DNA of 64,000 nucleotides from Blastobasis lacticolella (lineage: Eukaryota > Arthropoda > Insecta > Lepidoptera > Blastobasidae). The notes beneath the pieces were generated by a model. The model saw only the letters and a program-made list of their open reading frames with translations, was not told where the DNA came from and made no database searches. Below, piece by piece: positions 48,301 to 57,668 of the stretch (position 1 is its first letter; every line of letters begins with the position of its first letter). The translations under genes and the position numbers were made by a program. The DNA is taken from the NCBI GenBank assembly GCA_905147135.1, contig LR990043.1, positions 6,917,057 to 6,981,056 on the forward strand, written 5' to 3'.

Positions 48301-51300
48301 AAAGTCTATGGCTTTGGTCCCGCCGGCGGAGAGGCGGGGAAAGCGAAGTTTCAACTGTTTATTCTACCTAGTAAGACCTGGTTGTTCCATGTACTGTTTG
48401 GAGCTTGAAGCATCGCCTGTCTCGATAAATTTATCGCCGTACTTTTTGATTCTAAAAAAACAGTTGAAGATACCGTTTCTGTCTATATCAAAACCGACTT
48501 ATTGTCGCTAAGCTAACCCGACGACATAGCATGAAACCCATACAGTCATCAACGACACGTACTAAACAACAAACTTACATAAAGCTCACGCCTCGGTCCC
48601 ACAGGTGGGATAGACAGAGACTATCGACCGCCACTTTGCTGTCCTTTTTCAAAGTTCATTTATGAATATCCGTCAACCGGGCAAGCGAGCGGGTTATGCG
48701 GAACTCACATGTCACAACGAGCAACGGAGCTACACACTAAAACCAGATGGCGCCCTTCACACAACCCCCTAACCTCACACATATCCACAATTCTCTCAAT
48801 TCTCTCAATTCAGATAACAAACTCAACTTTAAAAAGGCATAAAACAAAAACGACACATCATCACATCTGACTGTCCAAAGCTTCCCCTTAACATTATTGA
48901 TGGTAGCATTCTAATGTGACGCAAATAAATTAATTAGCTCGTAAATCACGTGTGCTGCGGACCCAATGCTACCTATTAAAGACAGGTAACTGAGATAACA
49001 CAAGAGAAACACTATAAATGCGGCCAAACTATTTTATTGGTCTACTAAATCACATTCATAGGTGCGTGTAGCTAAAATTAGTCATCGCGGTGGTAATTTC
49101 TGGACAGAACGCAACGGCGGTCTCTCGGAAAGAACTAGACTTAAGGTGATAAGTGAATGTCTGTCAGTATTTAGAGCGATTTATTGCGAGCGCATAGTTC
49201 TTCTAGTGTTCAAGTTCATAACTTGAAGCGGCATATCAGACAACGAGGAATTTATTAATATTAATATACCTATACAATTTCAAAAAATAAATCTTTAGCG
49301 ACCGAAAAAATTATTTAACTTATGATTTAGGTTCCATGAGAGAAGGTTGTTTTGGCCCTGTTGAGTTACATTAGCCTATTTCCTATAAGTATCCATGTAA
49401 TGCATGTTAACGATATAACTCGCAATACTAGTGACGGTAGCCAACTAAAGTCGCTCATGGACAAAAATATTCATGTCAACGGGAAAATTAAATGTACAAT
49501 TTTGAACTAAAGCGCCTCGCTTCAAGCGATTGCAAAATTACACCGAAATCCTATAGTTATTCAAACTCAAACTTTTTAATTAAACGTACAAGATACACCG
49601 AACAACAATTCATAATTTTTTTTTAACTTCAAATTTTAATCCATAACAAATTTAAATATGAACTAGAAATCAAATACAAAAAACCTAAACTAAAACATAA
49701 TTTGTCAAACAATTGATGAATATGAGAAAATGCGCCGCGGCATCATCGAACCGGCAGCGGTTTGTTTGGCCGGCATTTCGCCCAGCGAATGTACCTAATA
49801 CGCATGACCAGTCACAGCTCAAAAGAACGTAAGTCCAGAGCCGTAACAGCAGAGCACGTTACGTACTCTTAACATAATAAAGCACTTTAAATCCCCGTAT
49901 GAGCATTGCATCATCCAGCCACGATATGGAAGCAATTAATCGTTTGGGTAATCGATGTTTTAATGCCTTGTCGAGCAGTGGACTTGTGGGCGAGTGATTT
50001 CTCCCACGTTGAAGAACAACATTATACTTATCACTGTTAACAGGTGTCCTGCCTACGCCTCTCATCTTTGTCCATTAAATGTCCATGTTGTACAAAATAA
50101 TCATCGCCTTATCTAGGTTCGGTGTTGATTAACATCTCAGATGGATATCCTAGACTTTGGTCAGGACTGTCATTAAAGAATCGCTCACAATCAGTTGTTT
50201 GAGACACGCTTACAATCACATTTTTGGTGGCAACAGTATAGCTATGGCTATAGCTATTAGGACTTTGTGTAATGACCGTAATACGATTTATTCGCTGATT
50301 GTATTTGACATTTGGGCCTAATATAGTATTTGGGACATCCGTAAACTAGAAAATAGACCGTTACCGCGGTTCAGATTTAAAACAAAAATTAATAAAACAT
50401 CAACGAAAAGATAAATATATTTAAATGCACCATGATGAAAAGATCTGTATTCAAATGGAGCAAAGATCTGCGTAAAACGGCTGCCAGTGACATACTTAAA
50501 ACTGAGGACCGTTCTAACGGGTGTGCCTTGGAGGATGCCTGTGCCCAGCAGTGCACAATTAGCTGATGATAATAAAAAATATGGTTTTCTGATACGACTA
50601 AGTAATCGAAATTAAGATGTATATTGTATTTTCATAAATAAGCATATTCAATCTAGGTTAACGTAGTTAAATTTTATGTTTATTTCCATGAATGAAACAT
50701 CAAAAAGATATCCTAACAGCCTAACAAACTCTAAACCCTTCTACGTTGAAAACTCGTCACTATTACACCACATACCAACGTTCTAGCGTTGATCCGTCTG
50801 GGCTTACCATAATAACCGCTAACGGACCCGTGGGCATCAATTTTGGCGTCCATGGCCAGCCTAATTTAGGTCTCGGGCCAGATTAATTGCAAATTAAAAC
50901 GCTGCCCGCAGAATATCGCCCCAATATGACTTTATTGAATTTCATGCGTCTGATTTATGTGATGTATTATCGATTTATTATTATCATGGTATCGTGCATC
51001 GGGTAGTGATTGCAGCTTAAGGATCAGGTTTAATGCGTTCGGCATTATCGAGGGTAATACTTTTAAGGGCTTTCAGCTTTTTTGCTAGTAGCCGGGATAA
51101 GTTTTAAGTTAATATAATGACTGATTTCGACTTCGGTCGTTTTTATGTAAGCGAGTGTTGAAGTAAATTGCTATATGTAAAATACTAGCTTTTGTCCGTG
51201 ACTTCGTGGGCGCAAAATTGTTTTTTTTTTTAAATAAAAAGTGCGTCATTTCCCCTATTGTCACTGATAAGTGGCATAAGAATCCTTACCAAACTTTATC

Positions 51301-54300
51301 CAAATCTGTTCAGCAATAATTGTCTGTTAAAAACGTAACAGACAATTATTTCGCATTTCAATTTCAATTTCTTTATTTCATTAACTTGGATTACTATCAC
51401 TAAGTATTAAACGCAAATAGGTTTACTCTATCACTAGCGGTTTCTTCAGTATTTCTGTTACAAATAACGTACCTATTGCGTAAGCCCCAGATACATGTGC
51501 CGGTATCAAGAAAGAGGCCCAGCGGGAGACATAAGAAGCTTGACTGACGTCGCTTACGGATGCGAGAGCCAACTACTCACGACGCGAGGATGCAGAAGCC
51601 TGGGCGAAGTGGAGAAGAAAGGAAATGAAGGCGGGACTGGCAGCAGCCAGGATTGACCGCTAAACTGCTAACAGATGTGAATACAGACGTATTTTCAACC
51701 GGTCTATTCGCATGAGACAGTCTTCTCTTATATTTTTTGTTCTCAGATTTGTTTCAAAACTACTAAAGATATTGCGACCTGCGACCTTTGTTCCTTCCTG
51801 TCCAGTATTTATAGTATCCTGTATTTATTCGTAGTCCAAACGTTACATTATTGCATGGCAATTAACCGTTACAAAATGGCCACATCACCGTGCATTTAAA
51901 TCAACTACATCACGTCTATATGTAGGTACAATAAAGGTATACTCTGAATACGCTTGCTCGTTGCAACACCATACAAATACTTGTATCGGTGGCGAAATTG
52001 CGAACTAAAACAGTATTGTGCACCATCAAGGAGCTTCTTGGCGATCAGCGCCTCCGTCTACATGGAAATGCAAGATGGCGTTTCGGTAATCCGTTGAGAA
52101 TTGGTCACTGGGCTTCCTGGTGATAAATCTGAATTTCTGTACCGACAGTCTTGACTTGATGGTCATTATGTACCCAGTAATTGCTACTTTGTTGCCGATT
52201 AAAAGTTAAAGTAGGCAATAATATTACCGTTAATTATTTTCTGTCGTCCATAAACTTGGCAAATAAAAGCAAAAGCGTATGATAGAGTAATGGCAACCAC
52301 CGACGAAGCATCTAAATGATTGCGAGAACTAAATAAATCAAATTGTTAGTTTTGTATACGTACTTACGGACAAAAACGATAATTAAGAATAAGGAATAAT
52401 ATTTGGCAGCGTATAACTTATGATGTAAGCGACTTTAAAAAATGATAATGAAAAAAATATTTTAACTTCTCTGGAACCAAAATATAGAAATCATCCAAAA
52501 GAATACCGATTATTATAACTTGGTCTTTTAACAACACAATTCGAAATTACTAATTGAGCAATCGAATTTTACCACGATAGCAGGCGAATGGATGGACGGT
52601 GGCTCGGTGAATGGACGATCGACTCAAAAATCAATTACTCAGTTTTTTCAATTAATCTAGGTTACAATGAAAACTAATCAGTTTAGTACACTCATAGTCG
52701 AGCTTATTAATTAAACCAGCCAGTACCAGGAAAGTGTTTCCGAGGGCGGCCGCACGGTGCACGATGGATTGACATCGTTGTGACGAACGCGAGAGCCAAC
52801 GGCTTAGGATGCGACGGGTGACGAATATCGAGCCAGCTAATTTACTTGGCTCGATTGAATCGCAATAGCAACTCAATAGCAATTTGAAAAGCGAGAGAAA
52901 GAGCAGGAAAGCGGACCCTGGCAGGAGCCGGGATTGACCGCTCGGATGACGACGATGAGTACTACAGCAACCTTTGTACGTGGTTAACGCCCAGTTTACG
53001 TTATATATATTCGGTGGCCCAGTGTTAAATGGTTTCTAATGTCCAGAAAACGTACTTTTCTTTTTTATTCAAATTTATACATACGGGTACAACCAATAGA
53101 AACGCGCCCGTACATGCAGTATTCTAGAGCCACTGTCTTGCCAGTGATTACTGGCGCTGAAAGCCTTTAGGCTAAATGTTTTTTACAATTGTTTCTAGAC
53201 AATTAAATTGTTTTATTTTTATATTTATGTACATTAATCTTCGATCCTTGTTATCTTTTCATCATCACCCTAGCCCAGCGGTCAATCCAAGTCGCCATCC
53301 TTCGGCAACCACTCTCTCTGGATGCATTCCCATCGAAACTTTTAAATCTTATATTTTGGTAAATTGCAAATTGTAAATTGAAAGCAAATGCTGTCGGACG
53401 ATGAATTGCCATCTCTTTCCGTTGCGGTTTGAGCGAGTGGGATGGCGAAGCAGCGTGCGATAGCGTTTGCCTTCAATTCGAGTTAGTCGGTCGGGCCCCT
53501 GCACAACCAGTTGGGGAAACGGTGGAAAATAGGTAAAATGTTGTATGGACATACATATAAACAGATACACTTTATTGCTCATATGAGACACAAAAACTGC
53601 TAACCTAAATACTTCAGTATTTTAAATAAAAATAATCACATATACACGAGTATTATATATACAAGAGATAGAAGAAAAGAAAAATAACCGTCGTTAAAAT
53701 ATAGCAGGTTACGTTAATAACAATTACGTCTTTAGGGTTTCAATCAAACAAAGTTTATATCTACAAATGCGCACTAAAATGTTTTAATGAAAGTAGAAAC
53801 GAAGTAAAATTATTTTAATTGAAAACATATAAAGCTTCCCAGTAGGTATTGTATTCCTGGTAGTGCATTTATGTATATTTCGATTTTAACACTGATTATT
53901 AAATTAAATAATAAAATTAAATGTAAGTATACTACTTTTTTTAACGCCAACCACATTGTTAAGCTTATAAAATTCAAACCCAATACGAAATATTTACGAA
54001 TTATGTTTAAATAATTATAAACAATTTTTTAAGTATTTTCCAATACTATGCAAGTAATGTGTAAACTTGGAAATGAAATTATAGATCAAAAATGTAAACA
54101 CACATCTCAAAGAGACAATGTCAAAGAGACTATCTAGGGCTATAAAACCTTTTTTATCGAATGTATTTATTTACCAAATGGTTATACATCACGCACACTT
54201 TACAGTGTGCTTTACACTTGCTGATAAAGTTTCGAAAACGAAACAAATCGATTTAAGTACCCCCATTTATTCAATTTATTAAAAAGTAATAAGTAACTCG

Positions 54301-55567
54301 AAACTATTAGTCCTAGAACACTAGTTAGAAAACTCCAATATTAGAAAGAAGTGGCCGCCATTTTGAATCTTGTATTATTTTATGTATTATTATTTGAGAA
54401 AAGCAGTATGTATGTCTTGGCGTCGGTCAATCCCTCACTTTCTGAGCCTTTGCAACAGTGTACTGTAACAACGAACCAAATGTTTAGAATTTCTCATCAT
54501 TACCAGCGGCATAAATGAAAATTACACATATTTTTTACAAACAGCACAAATTTGTAACAAAAAATAAACATTGTTCCCTATTTAATTCAGTAAAATATTT
54601 TTAAATATTCATATGATTTTATTTGATTTTGATTGTAATATATTTAATCAATAAGTTTTCAAATAATCCACCATTTGGGTTCTTTTGTTATAGTGGCAAC
54701 CCATTTGTTTACAGTTTTGATCTTTAATTTGATTTGATACTTTAGATAGCTTAAGAATCTCTTAGCATATGTATACGACTTAATGAAAATATTGTGTACA
54801 ATATTACAGGTAGAGTTTGAGGATATTTAACCTACGAATGCATTTTATTGTCATTAAACACTATTTGTGAGAAACATTTTGCTTAGAATCATTAATAATA
54901 AGTAAAACTTGTACGTACCAGTCAAATACCTGATAAAGGATTGTTAACGACATCTAAACATATCTTTTAACCCTTATCTTACATAAAAAATGATTCATAC
55001 ACGATAAATCCTCCATATTTTAAATTTGTTAATAATAATCTGTCTTTGTTAATCAATTAAGTATTAATTACAATAGAATTAAATAATAATAATCGTTGTA
55101 TCTAAGACATGATTTATGACATGACATTTATTATAAAATTATCAAATTAATTACTCATTAAGATGTTATTTAAGATTAGCAAATCGGCTTAAAATATATT
55201 CAGCAATTGAGCAAAATTACATCGGCATTTAAACAAAATTAGAAACAATGACTATGTGCTGCGTATATGAAACATAAAAATATACTTATAACTTCTATAG
55301 GTTATGTTCGTTCTACAACTTCGTTTATGGTGCTCTACTCGTATTAAACTCAATTAATATATGCTTAACCTTTTATAACTACAACGCATTGGCCGTTACT
55401 CTTATTCCACCCAAAAATTACCTCCAAATTCCGAAGTAACCTAGAAACTGTTATATCTTTTACCTAAAAAAAACCAGACATGTAACTGAACATGCCACAA
55501 CTCACCACCAGGAGTCGGTGATAGGCGCGAGCAGCAGCAGGCATGAGGCGATGACCACCGGCCGCAT
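21076..55567 (-). CDS. Wnt6: Wnt6, complete gene: six coding exons
   Basis: Secreted lipid-modified Wnt ligand. Exons in order on the minus strand are 55567-55506, 37091-36871, 23391-23285, 22681-22490, 22071-21931 and 21396-21076: 1044 nt, 347 codons plus stop, normal for a Wnt. Junction phases agree throughout. The protein has a signal peptide ([20 protein letters not shown]), then [83 protein letters not shown] (acyl serine codon 22024-22026), SPDFC and a complete C-terminal cysteine domain ending CR. Assignment to Wnt6 rests on the KSRxFMDxRxKRxDI block, the WW-x-x-GS start and ITAAG. Introns 1 and 2 (about 18.4 and 13.5 kb) hold repeats and candidate enhancers. The gene converges on wg. 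Confidence 0.93.
21489..21790 (-). mobile_element. tRNA-derived SINE family S-A, copy 1
   Basis: On the minus strand a tRNA-like head (TGGCCTAGTGG box A, GGTTCGAACAC box B) is followed by a body and a 3' end GGACATTAACGCCAAGATGA. It lies in Wnt6 intron 5. Confidence 0.85.
21931..22071 (-). CDS. Wnt6: Wnt6 exon 5 (acylation motif)
   Basis: Acceptor atgtttgcag, donor gtacat. 141 nt encoding [45 protein letters not shown]. Carries the conserved serine for palmitoleoylation. Confidence 0.95.
22490..22681 (-). CDS. Wnt6: Wnt6 exon 4
   Basis: Acceptor ttttgttccag, donor GTTAGT. Encodes [60 protein letters not shown]. An alternative donor four bases earlier (GTTGGT) would break the frame into exon 5, so GTTAGT is chosen. 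Confidence 0.94.
22818..23060 (-). mobile_element. LINE ORF2 C-terminal fragment in Wnt6 intron 3
   Basis: Minus-strand frame reads [34 protein letters not shown] and [13 protein letters not shown], a typical end of Jockey/R1-type reverse transcriptase ORFs. It fills about half of the 603-nt intron. Confidence 0.75.
23285..23391 (-). CDS. Wnt6: Wnt6 exon 3
   Basis: Acceptor tatttgtccacag, donor gtgggt. 107 nt. A split Asp codon, then [20 protein letters not shown] and ...ECSCEK, the Wnt RE(T)-F-x-AI-x-AAG block. Confidence 0.95.
23533..23660 (+). mobile_element. RTE-like LINE fragment
   Basis: [16 protein letters not shown] ... RLTYAGWV, the motif (MLRWMxGxTRxDxIRN ... LRWYGHV) near the C-terminus of RTE-type ORFs. 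Eroded. Confidence 0.7.
23800..23860 (-). mobile_element. LINE 3' fragment
   Basis: ggaggccaagatccacttcg on the minus strand is the same end as the element at 17685-17905 (ggaggccaagactcattttg). Confidence 0.5.
23985..24245 (+). mobile_element. tRNA-derived SINE, second family (S-B)
   Basis: tRNA-like box B GTTCGATTCCCGG at 24036-24048, then a body ending AGTTGTCTAGCACCCATAAC, ACAAGCTTTGCTTACTTTGG and GGCTAGATGGCGCTGTGT. No pairing of a full tRNA cloverleaf is seen. Confidence 0.75.
24660..24920 (-). repeat. dispersed repeat (possibly Helitron-like)
   Basis: Minus strand contains GAGTTCCCGTGGGAACTAAT and CATCTAAATCCATTCGGCCG, phrases common to lepidopteran dispersed repeats. GAGACTGGTTGAACGGTYTTGG recurs at 28320-28343. 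Class uncertain. Confidence 0.5.
25740..26680. promoter_or_regulatory. GC/CpG-rich repeat-poor block, candidate cis-regulatory region
   Basis: Sharp rise in CpG and GC with open frames on all strands (compositional), flanked by AT-rich DNA. No Wnt or other domain in any frame. Location inside Wnt6 intron 2 makes an enhancer plausible; inference only. Confidence 0.4.
27473..27586. mobile_element. MITE family M-C, copy 1
   Basis: Terminal inverted repeats ACTTATCTGACCCGG / CCGGGTCAGATAAG with outer GTG...CAC. Copy 2 is at 60859-60976. Confidence 0.8.
27881..28180 (+). CDS. orphan ORF, cysteine-rich C-terminus (unassigned)
   Basis: A 99-codon frame within Wnt6 intron 2. The second half reads [27 protein letters not shown]. 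No family recognised and no splice context. The opposite strand is also open (27806-28108), which argues that this may be chance or transposon-derived. Confidence 0.15.
   Translation: MFHSLIIYCASCSEVRLCNLKAMDISNIVTAVHYMTSTVILYSLIFPRNHEKPQPPRVATAPPPQDCGCGVCSRQQRCTYCSSPSSYCSQRAKRNLGTQ
28340..28860. repeat. TGACCAAATAA-motif repeat region
   Basis: TGACCAAATAAT recurs at a spacing of about 21 bp near 28640-28700. Related TGGTCAGC / GCTGACCA motifs in both orientations occur over about 500 bp. Probable degenerate transposon. Confidence 0.5.
29470..29610. repeat. dispersed repeat end (Helitron/RTE-like phrase)
   Basis: GGTGTACGCGAACGAAGTCGC and CTGGGTCCACTAGTG are the inverse of 11990-12040. This pair of phrases is characteristic of dispersed repeats in moth genomes. 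Confidence 0.5.
30110..30399 (+). mobile_element. RTE-like LINE 3' end
   Basis: Frame reads [40 protein letters not shown], then WASSG and a GATTATGATGA-type tail. Confidence 0.8.
30452..30604. mobile_element. MITE family M-D, copy 1
   Basis: Long palindrome: CTAATTGGCAATGGTCGTGC at the left, GCACGACTGTTGCCAATTAG at the right, with outer AGGCGC / GCGCCT. Copy 2 at 43165-43290. Confidence 0.85.
30780..35250. promoter_or_regulatory. 4.5 kb repeat-poor, CpG-containing block, candidate enhancer cluster
   Basis: No SINE, LINE or MITE signature over this stretch, in contrast to both sides. GC-rich peaks lie near 31690-32010 and 32820-32900, mixed with TAAT- and ATCGAT-rich DNA. ORFs (31750-32130, 32437-32730 and others) lack motifs. 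Possible regulatory DNA of Wnt6. Confidence 0.4.
36255..36770. mobile_element. MITE-like TIR element beside Wnt6 exon 2
   Basis: TGTGAGGGCAACGTAGGTTA at the left corresponds to TGTGAGGGCGCCGTAGGTTA read inward from the right; similarity continues to about 33 bp (TACGTCATCG / TGCGTCATTG). An internal inverted pair (GTTGGTCTGCCCGT / ACGGGCAGACCAAC) is present. The 135-codon ORF inside has no transposase motif. The right end is 100 bp from the exon 2 donor. Confidence 0.8.
36871..37091 (-). CDS. Wnt6: Wnt6 exon 2
   Basis: Acceptor catttccag, donor gtaatg. 221 nt encoding [19 protein letters not shown]..., [47 protein letters not shown] at the glycosylation-prone position and NCT after RRW are sequons. 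The + strand and shifted ORFs here are shadows. Confidence 0.95.
37150..37311. mobile_element. MITE family M-B, copy 2
   Basis: ATTTTAGGGTATATTCCGGG at the left; at the right GTAGGAAACCCGGAACATAC then CCTTAAAAT, its inverse. Same family as 19744-19875. It starts 59 bp upstream of exon 2 in the transcription sense. Confidence 0.75.
37325..37550 (+). mobile_element. Jockey-like LINE 3' end
   Basis: Frame reads [30 protein letters not shown], then ccatcaggtggcccgcttgc and a poly-A-like tail at 37528-37536. Confidence 0.75.
38349..38452. repeat. run of three perfect hairpins
   Basis: Stem 1 TATTTTTAGGTACC 38349-38362 / 38375-38388 (14 bp). Stem 2 AAAGGCA 38399-38405 / TGCCTTT 38409-38415. Stem 3 GAAACCCGTCGG 38424-38435 / CCGACGGGTTTC 38441-38452 (12 bp, 5-nt loop), followed by CTTTTTC. 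Confidence 0.85.
38770..39330. promoter_or_regulatory. GC-rich patch, candidate regulatory element
   Basis: GCGCCGCCGACCGG, CGCGCGGCGCG and repeated ATCGAT/CGATTT motifs in Wnt6 intron 1. No ORF with a domain. Could be an enhancer or alternative promoter; undecided. Confidence 0.35.
39374..39408. repeat. perfect 13-bp hairpin
   Basis: TTTTTACTACAAC (39374-39386), 9-nt loop, GTTGTAGTAAAAA (39396-39408). Outer CCTTCGC / GCGGGAAGG could extend it with a bulge. Confidence 0.8.
40923..41290 (+). mobile_element. SINE family S-A, copy 2 (near full length)
   Basis: tRNA-like head GGTGGTCTAGTGGTAATGTT ... GGGTTCGAATCC, then the body with TCTGAGTTATGTACATTAGT and the 3' end CGGGACATTAACGTCAACGT. The most complete copy in the window. 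Confidence 0.9.
42262..42412 (+). mobile_element. SINE family S-A, copy 3 (3' part)
   Basis: CATGGAGGTCAGATGG ... CCTGGATCATAGTCAAGGCG ... CGGGACATTAACGCCAAGAT + GATGATTATT tail. Head missing. Confidence 0.85.
43165..43290. mobile_element. MITE family M-D, copy 2
   Basis: GTCCTAATTTGCAACGGTCC ... CATGACTGTTGCCATTTAGG. Same palindromic design and GACGTCGCC(T/C)GACCAATA core as 30452-30604. Confidence 0.8.
44100..44205 (+). mobile_element. LINE 3' tail
   Basis: ggggaggcctatttggagca then gtggacgtccactgatataatcatgatg-like tail. Confidence 0.65.
44560..44660 (+). mobile_element. Jockey/CR1-like LINE fragment
   Basis: Reads [18 protein letters not shown], matching [17 protein letters not shown] on the minus strand at 57.6 kb. 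Confidence 0.55.
47205..47430 (-). mobile_element. RTE-like LINE ORF fragment
   Basis: Minus strand reads [37 protein letters not shown], a standard near-C-terminal RTE motif, then a stop. Confidence 0.8.
50450..50580 (+). mobile_element. LINE 3' tail (degenerate)
   Basis: gtgccttggaggatgcctgt gcccagcagtgcacaattag then ctgatgataataaaaaat. Confidence 0.55.
50700..51120. other. repeat-poor segment in Wnt6 intron 1
   Basis: GC-moderate, unique-looking DNA with TTAATTGCAAATTAAAAC and TTATTATCGATTTATTA motifs. No gene. Possible regulatory DNA. Confidence 0.3.
51505..51670 (+). mobile_element. RTE-like LINE 3' end
   Basis: GGCCCAGCGGGAGACATAAG ... GGCGAAGTGGAGAAGAAAGG ... CAGCCAGGATTGACCGCTAA, matching the 52740-52960 copy. 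Confidence 0.7.
52740..52960 (+). mobile_element. RTE-like LINE 3' end
   Basis: Reads [19 protein letters not shown] ... [20 protein letters not shown], then a gatgacgacgatgag tail. Confidence 0.75.
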
Positions 55568-55900
55568 GTCGGGTCGGACATCACTGCCCCCACACTCGCA
55601 CCCAGACCATCCCCAACCCGCGCCCCTAGACCCGCATATTTTGAATCAACCGCGCCAGAGAGCCGCTCGGCAAATATCGGCAAGGTTCGTTTTTAAACTT
55701 CAATTTTCGAAAACTCGCTGTCCGAATTTCCGCGCGGGTCGCGTGCGTGGATCCCAGTCGGCGGGAGATCGCGGCGCGACTGACGCTCACCTGACCACCC
55801 CGCCGCCGCACGCGCACCGCTAAACGATTTTCGCGCTATTTTGGCTAATATTTAACGGATTAGCCTGCGCGTGATTAGGGACTCGGAGGTGGCGATGCGT
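55500..55900 (-). promoter_or_regulatory. Wnt6: Wnt6 5' UTR / promoter-proximal CpG-rich region
   Basis: GC- and CpG-rich block surrounding and preceding the Wnt6 start codon. An arthropod-type initiator TCAGT lies on the minus strand at 55783-55779, about 212 nt upstream of the ATG; no TATA box was seen at the expected distance. The true start site is not determined. Confidence 0.4.
55506..55567 (-). CDS. Wnt6: Wnt6 exon 1 (signal peptide)
   Basis: ATG at 55567. Twenty codons encode an N-terminal Arg, a Leu/Val core and a polar end, then TG of a split Trp codon before donor GTGAGT. Missed by simple ORF length filters because it is only 62 nt. The phase (2) fits exon 2 exactly, giving ...DSWW-ASGSAV. 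Confidence 0.88.
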
Positions 55901-56226
55901 GTGGGCTCGATCTCGATCGTAAATCAAATATCGATTTTTTTATGTGAATAATTAAACGTGTCAACGTGTACATGAAAAAGTTCGATCGAATCAAGCGTCT
56001 GTTAATAGTTTGCGTATTTATAGGCATTGCGTGTCAGGTTCGTGTGCGCAGTCAGCTGTTTAGGATAGAGCGGTAACGGAGCAAGCTGATGGACAGTGAG
56101 GAGCGCGCCGGTACTCTGAGTCGGCTATTAATAGTATTAGAGTACACGTGCGAAACGCTAATTGTGTTAAACAAACAATCGCGAGTACGCAGCACCTGGC
56201 CGGCGCGCCGGCTCTATGACATCTTG

Positions 56227-56646
56227 CAATGAGCAGTTTTCCAATAGGTATCTAAAGCATTCCTAACCACTCACTAGATGGCGCCCTAACAATTTTGGTA
56301 ATTGATAATCGCTTGAAATAGGTTTTTGGAAAACAGGATATAAACACTGGGTACGTTGTATTGGATAATATTGTATTTGTCAAAAGTTTTCAACCATTTT
56401 AGAGGTTGTAATAATAATGGAACATAGTGCCATCCTCTATAAATCTTTCTTTTTACACTTCGTTTAACCTTTAACAGTTATGGTTATATTAATAAAAATT
56501 TAATTTTTAAGTTTATTATTAGTTGGCTGCATAAAATCACTGCAACCATCATACAGATTAAAAAAAGATTACCAAAATTGTAGGGGCGCCATCTATTGAT
56601 GCTTTTTGAAACCAACTATCAATACCTACTGGAAAACTCCTCATTG
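56227..56646. mobile_element. MITE upstream of Wnt6
   Basis: CAATGAGCAGTTTTCCAATA at the left matches CAATGAGGAGTTTTCCAGTA read inward from the right. Subterminal AGATGGCGCCC(T/C)(A/T)ACAATTTTGG-type inverted blocks are also shared. About 660 bp upstream of the start codon. Confidence 0.85.
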
Positions 56647-57494
56647 AAGGTGCAGCTTTTAGAAGTATAAAGCTGCTGTAACGCAATTTGCTGTGAGCTG
56701 TGAATAATTTTGTTTAGGAATTGTAAAATGATTTATTATAGACTATGTCGCGACCCGCCCCGGCTTAACACGGGTGTTCGTATATTTTATCTATTATAAA
56801 ATGCTTGTATTATTCACATAAATCTTCGTGAAAATAGTCTCTAAATTATAATGAAGATGCATCAATACCCGTTGCGTGGCTTCGTAGGAATTAGCGGAAA
56901 TAAGAACATACAGTCAGACGCAGAAAGCGACATTATTTTAAACCTACTATATTATTATACTGGCTAAGTTTTGGTCCACTACTTTAGTGTTTGTCTCATT
57001 ATTCGGCTAAGAAGACCTACTGCGTAAGGAATTGTTATTCCTATGGCGTGTTTTTATTTTAAAATATACCTTATACTTTACTCTAAGAAAGAATACCTTT
57101 TAGCCAAATTACCTGTAAGAAAAAGCTCATGATAAAAAAATGAAATTAAACTCCTTACAGTGTTTCGTAGTCATCCAATAAATTAGCTTCCTACTAAACA
57201 CTACTGACGGTAATTGACACCTTTTACGAGGCCATTAAAAGTCAAAAACGCTCCTAATTGTAAACAAAACTATCTTTATTGCCCGCCTGGATCGAAGTTT
57301 TTCATTTATCTCACTGGATTTTTACAATATCGGACGGAAGGCGCTGTGAATAATTTTCGGCCTATGTTTGAATAATTTGAGGTTGAAAATTAATTGCTAA
57401 AATTACAGAGGTGTCGAATTGTGAAATATAAAATGTTATGAAAAAATTGTATTGTATCTAAAAACAAAGTTACTGTCCTCATTAAAGGTAATTT

Positions 57495-57668
57495 TTTTAT
57501 GCCACTAAGGTGGCAAACAAGCTTACGGCCCGCCTGATGGTAAGCAGCCACCGCAGCCCACGGACGTTTGCAATACCAGGGGCATCACCCACGCGTTACC
57601 GACCCCGTAAAACTTTTCACCACTTTCTTGAAGGACTCCATGTTGTACTCACCAGGGAAAGACCCGAT
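57495..57668 (-). mobile_element. Jockey/CR1-like LINE 3' end
   Basis: Minus strand reads [18 protein letters not shown], then ccatcaggcgggccgtaagc and cttgtttgccaccttagtgg. Same family as 20185-20432. Confidence 0.8.

Larger units (their letters stand above)
37092..55505 (-). other. Wnt6: Wnt6 intron 1 (18.4 kb)
   Basis: Donor GTGAGT at 55505, acceptor catttccag at 37092. Holds MITEs, LINE tails, three SINE copies or parts, hairpins and GC-rich patches itemised separately. The segments 39500-40900, 44900-46300 and 53000-55490 are AT-rich and featureless by eye. Confidence 0.85.
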
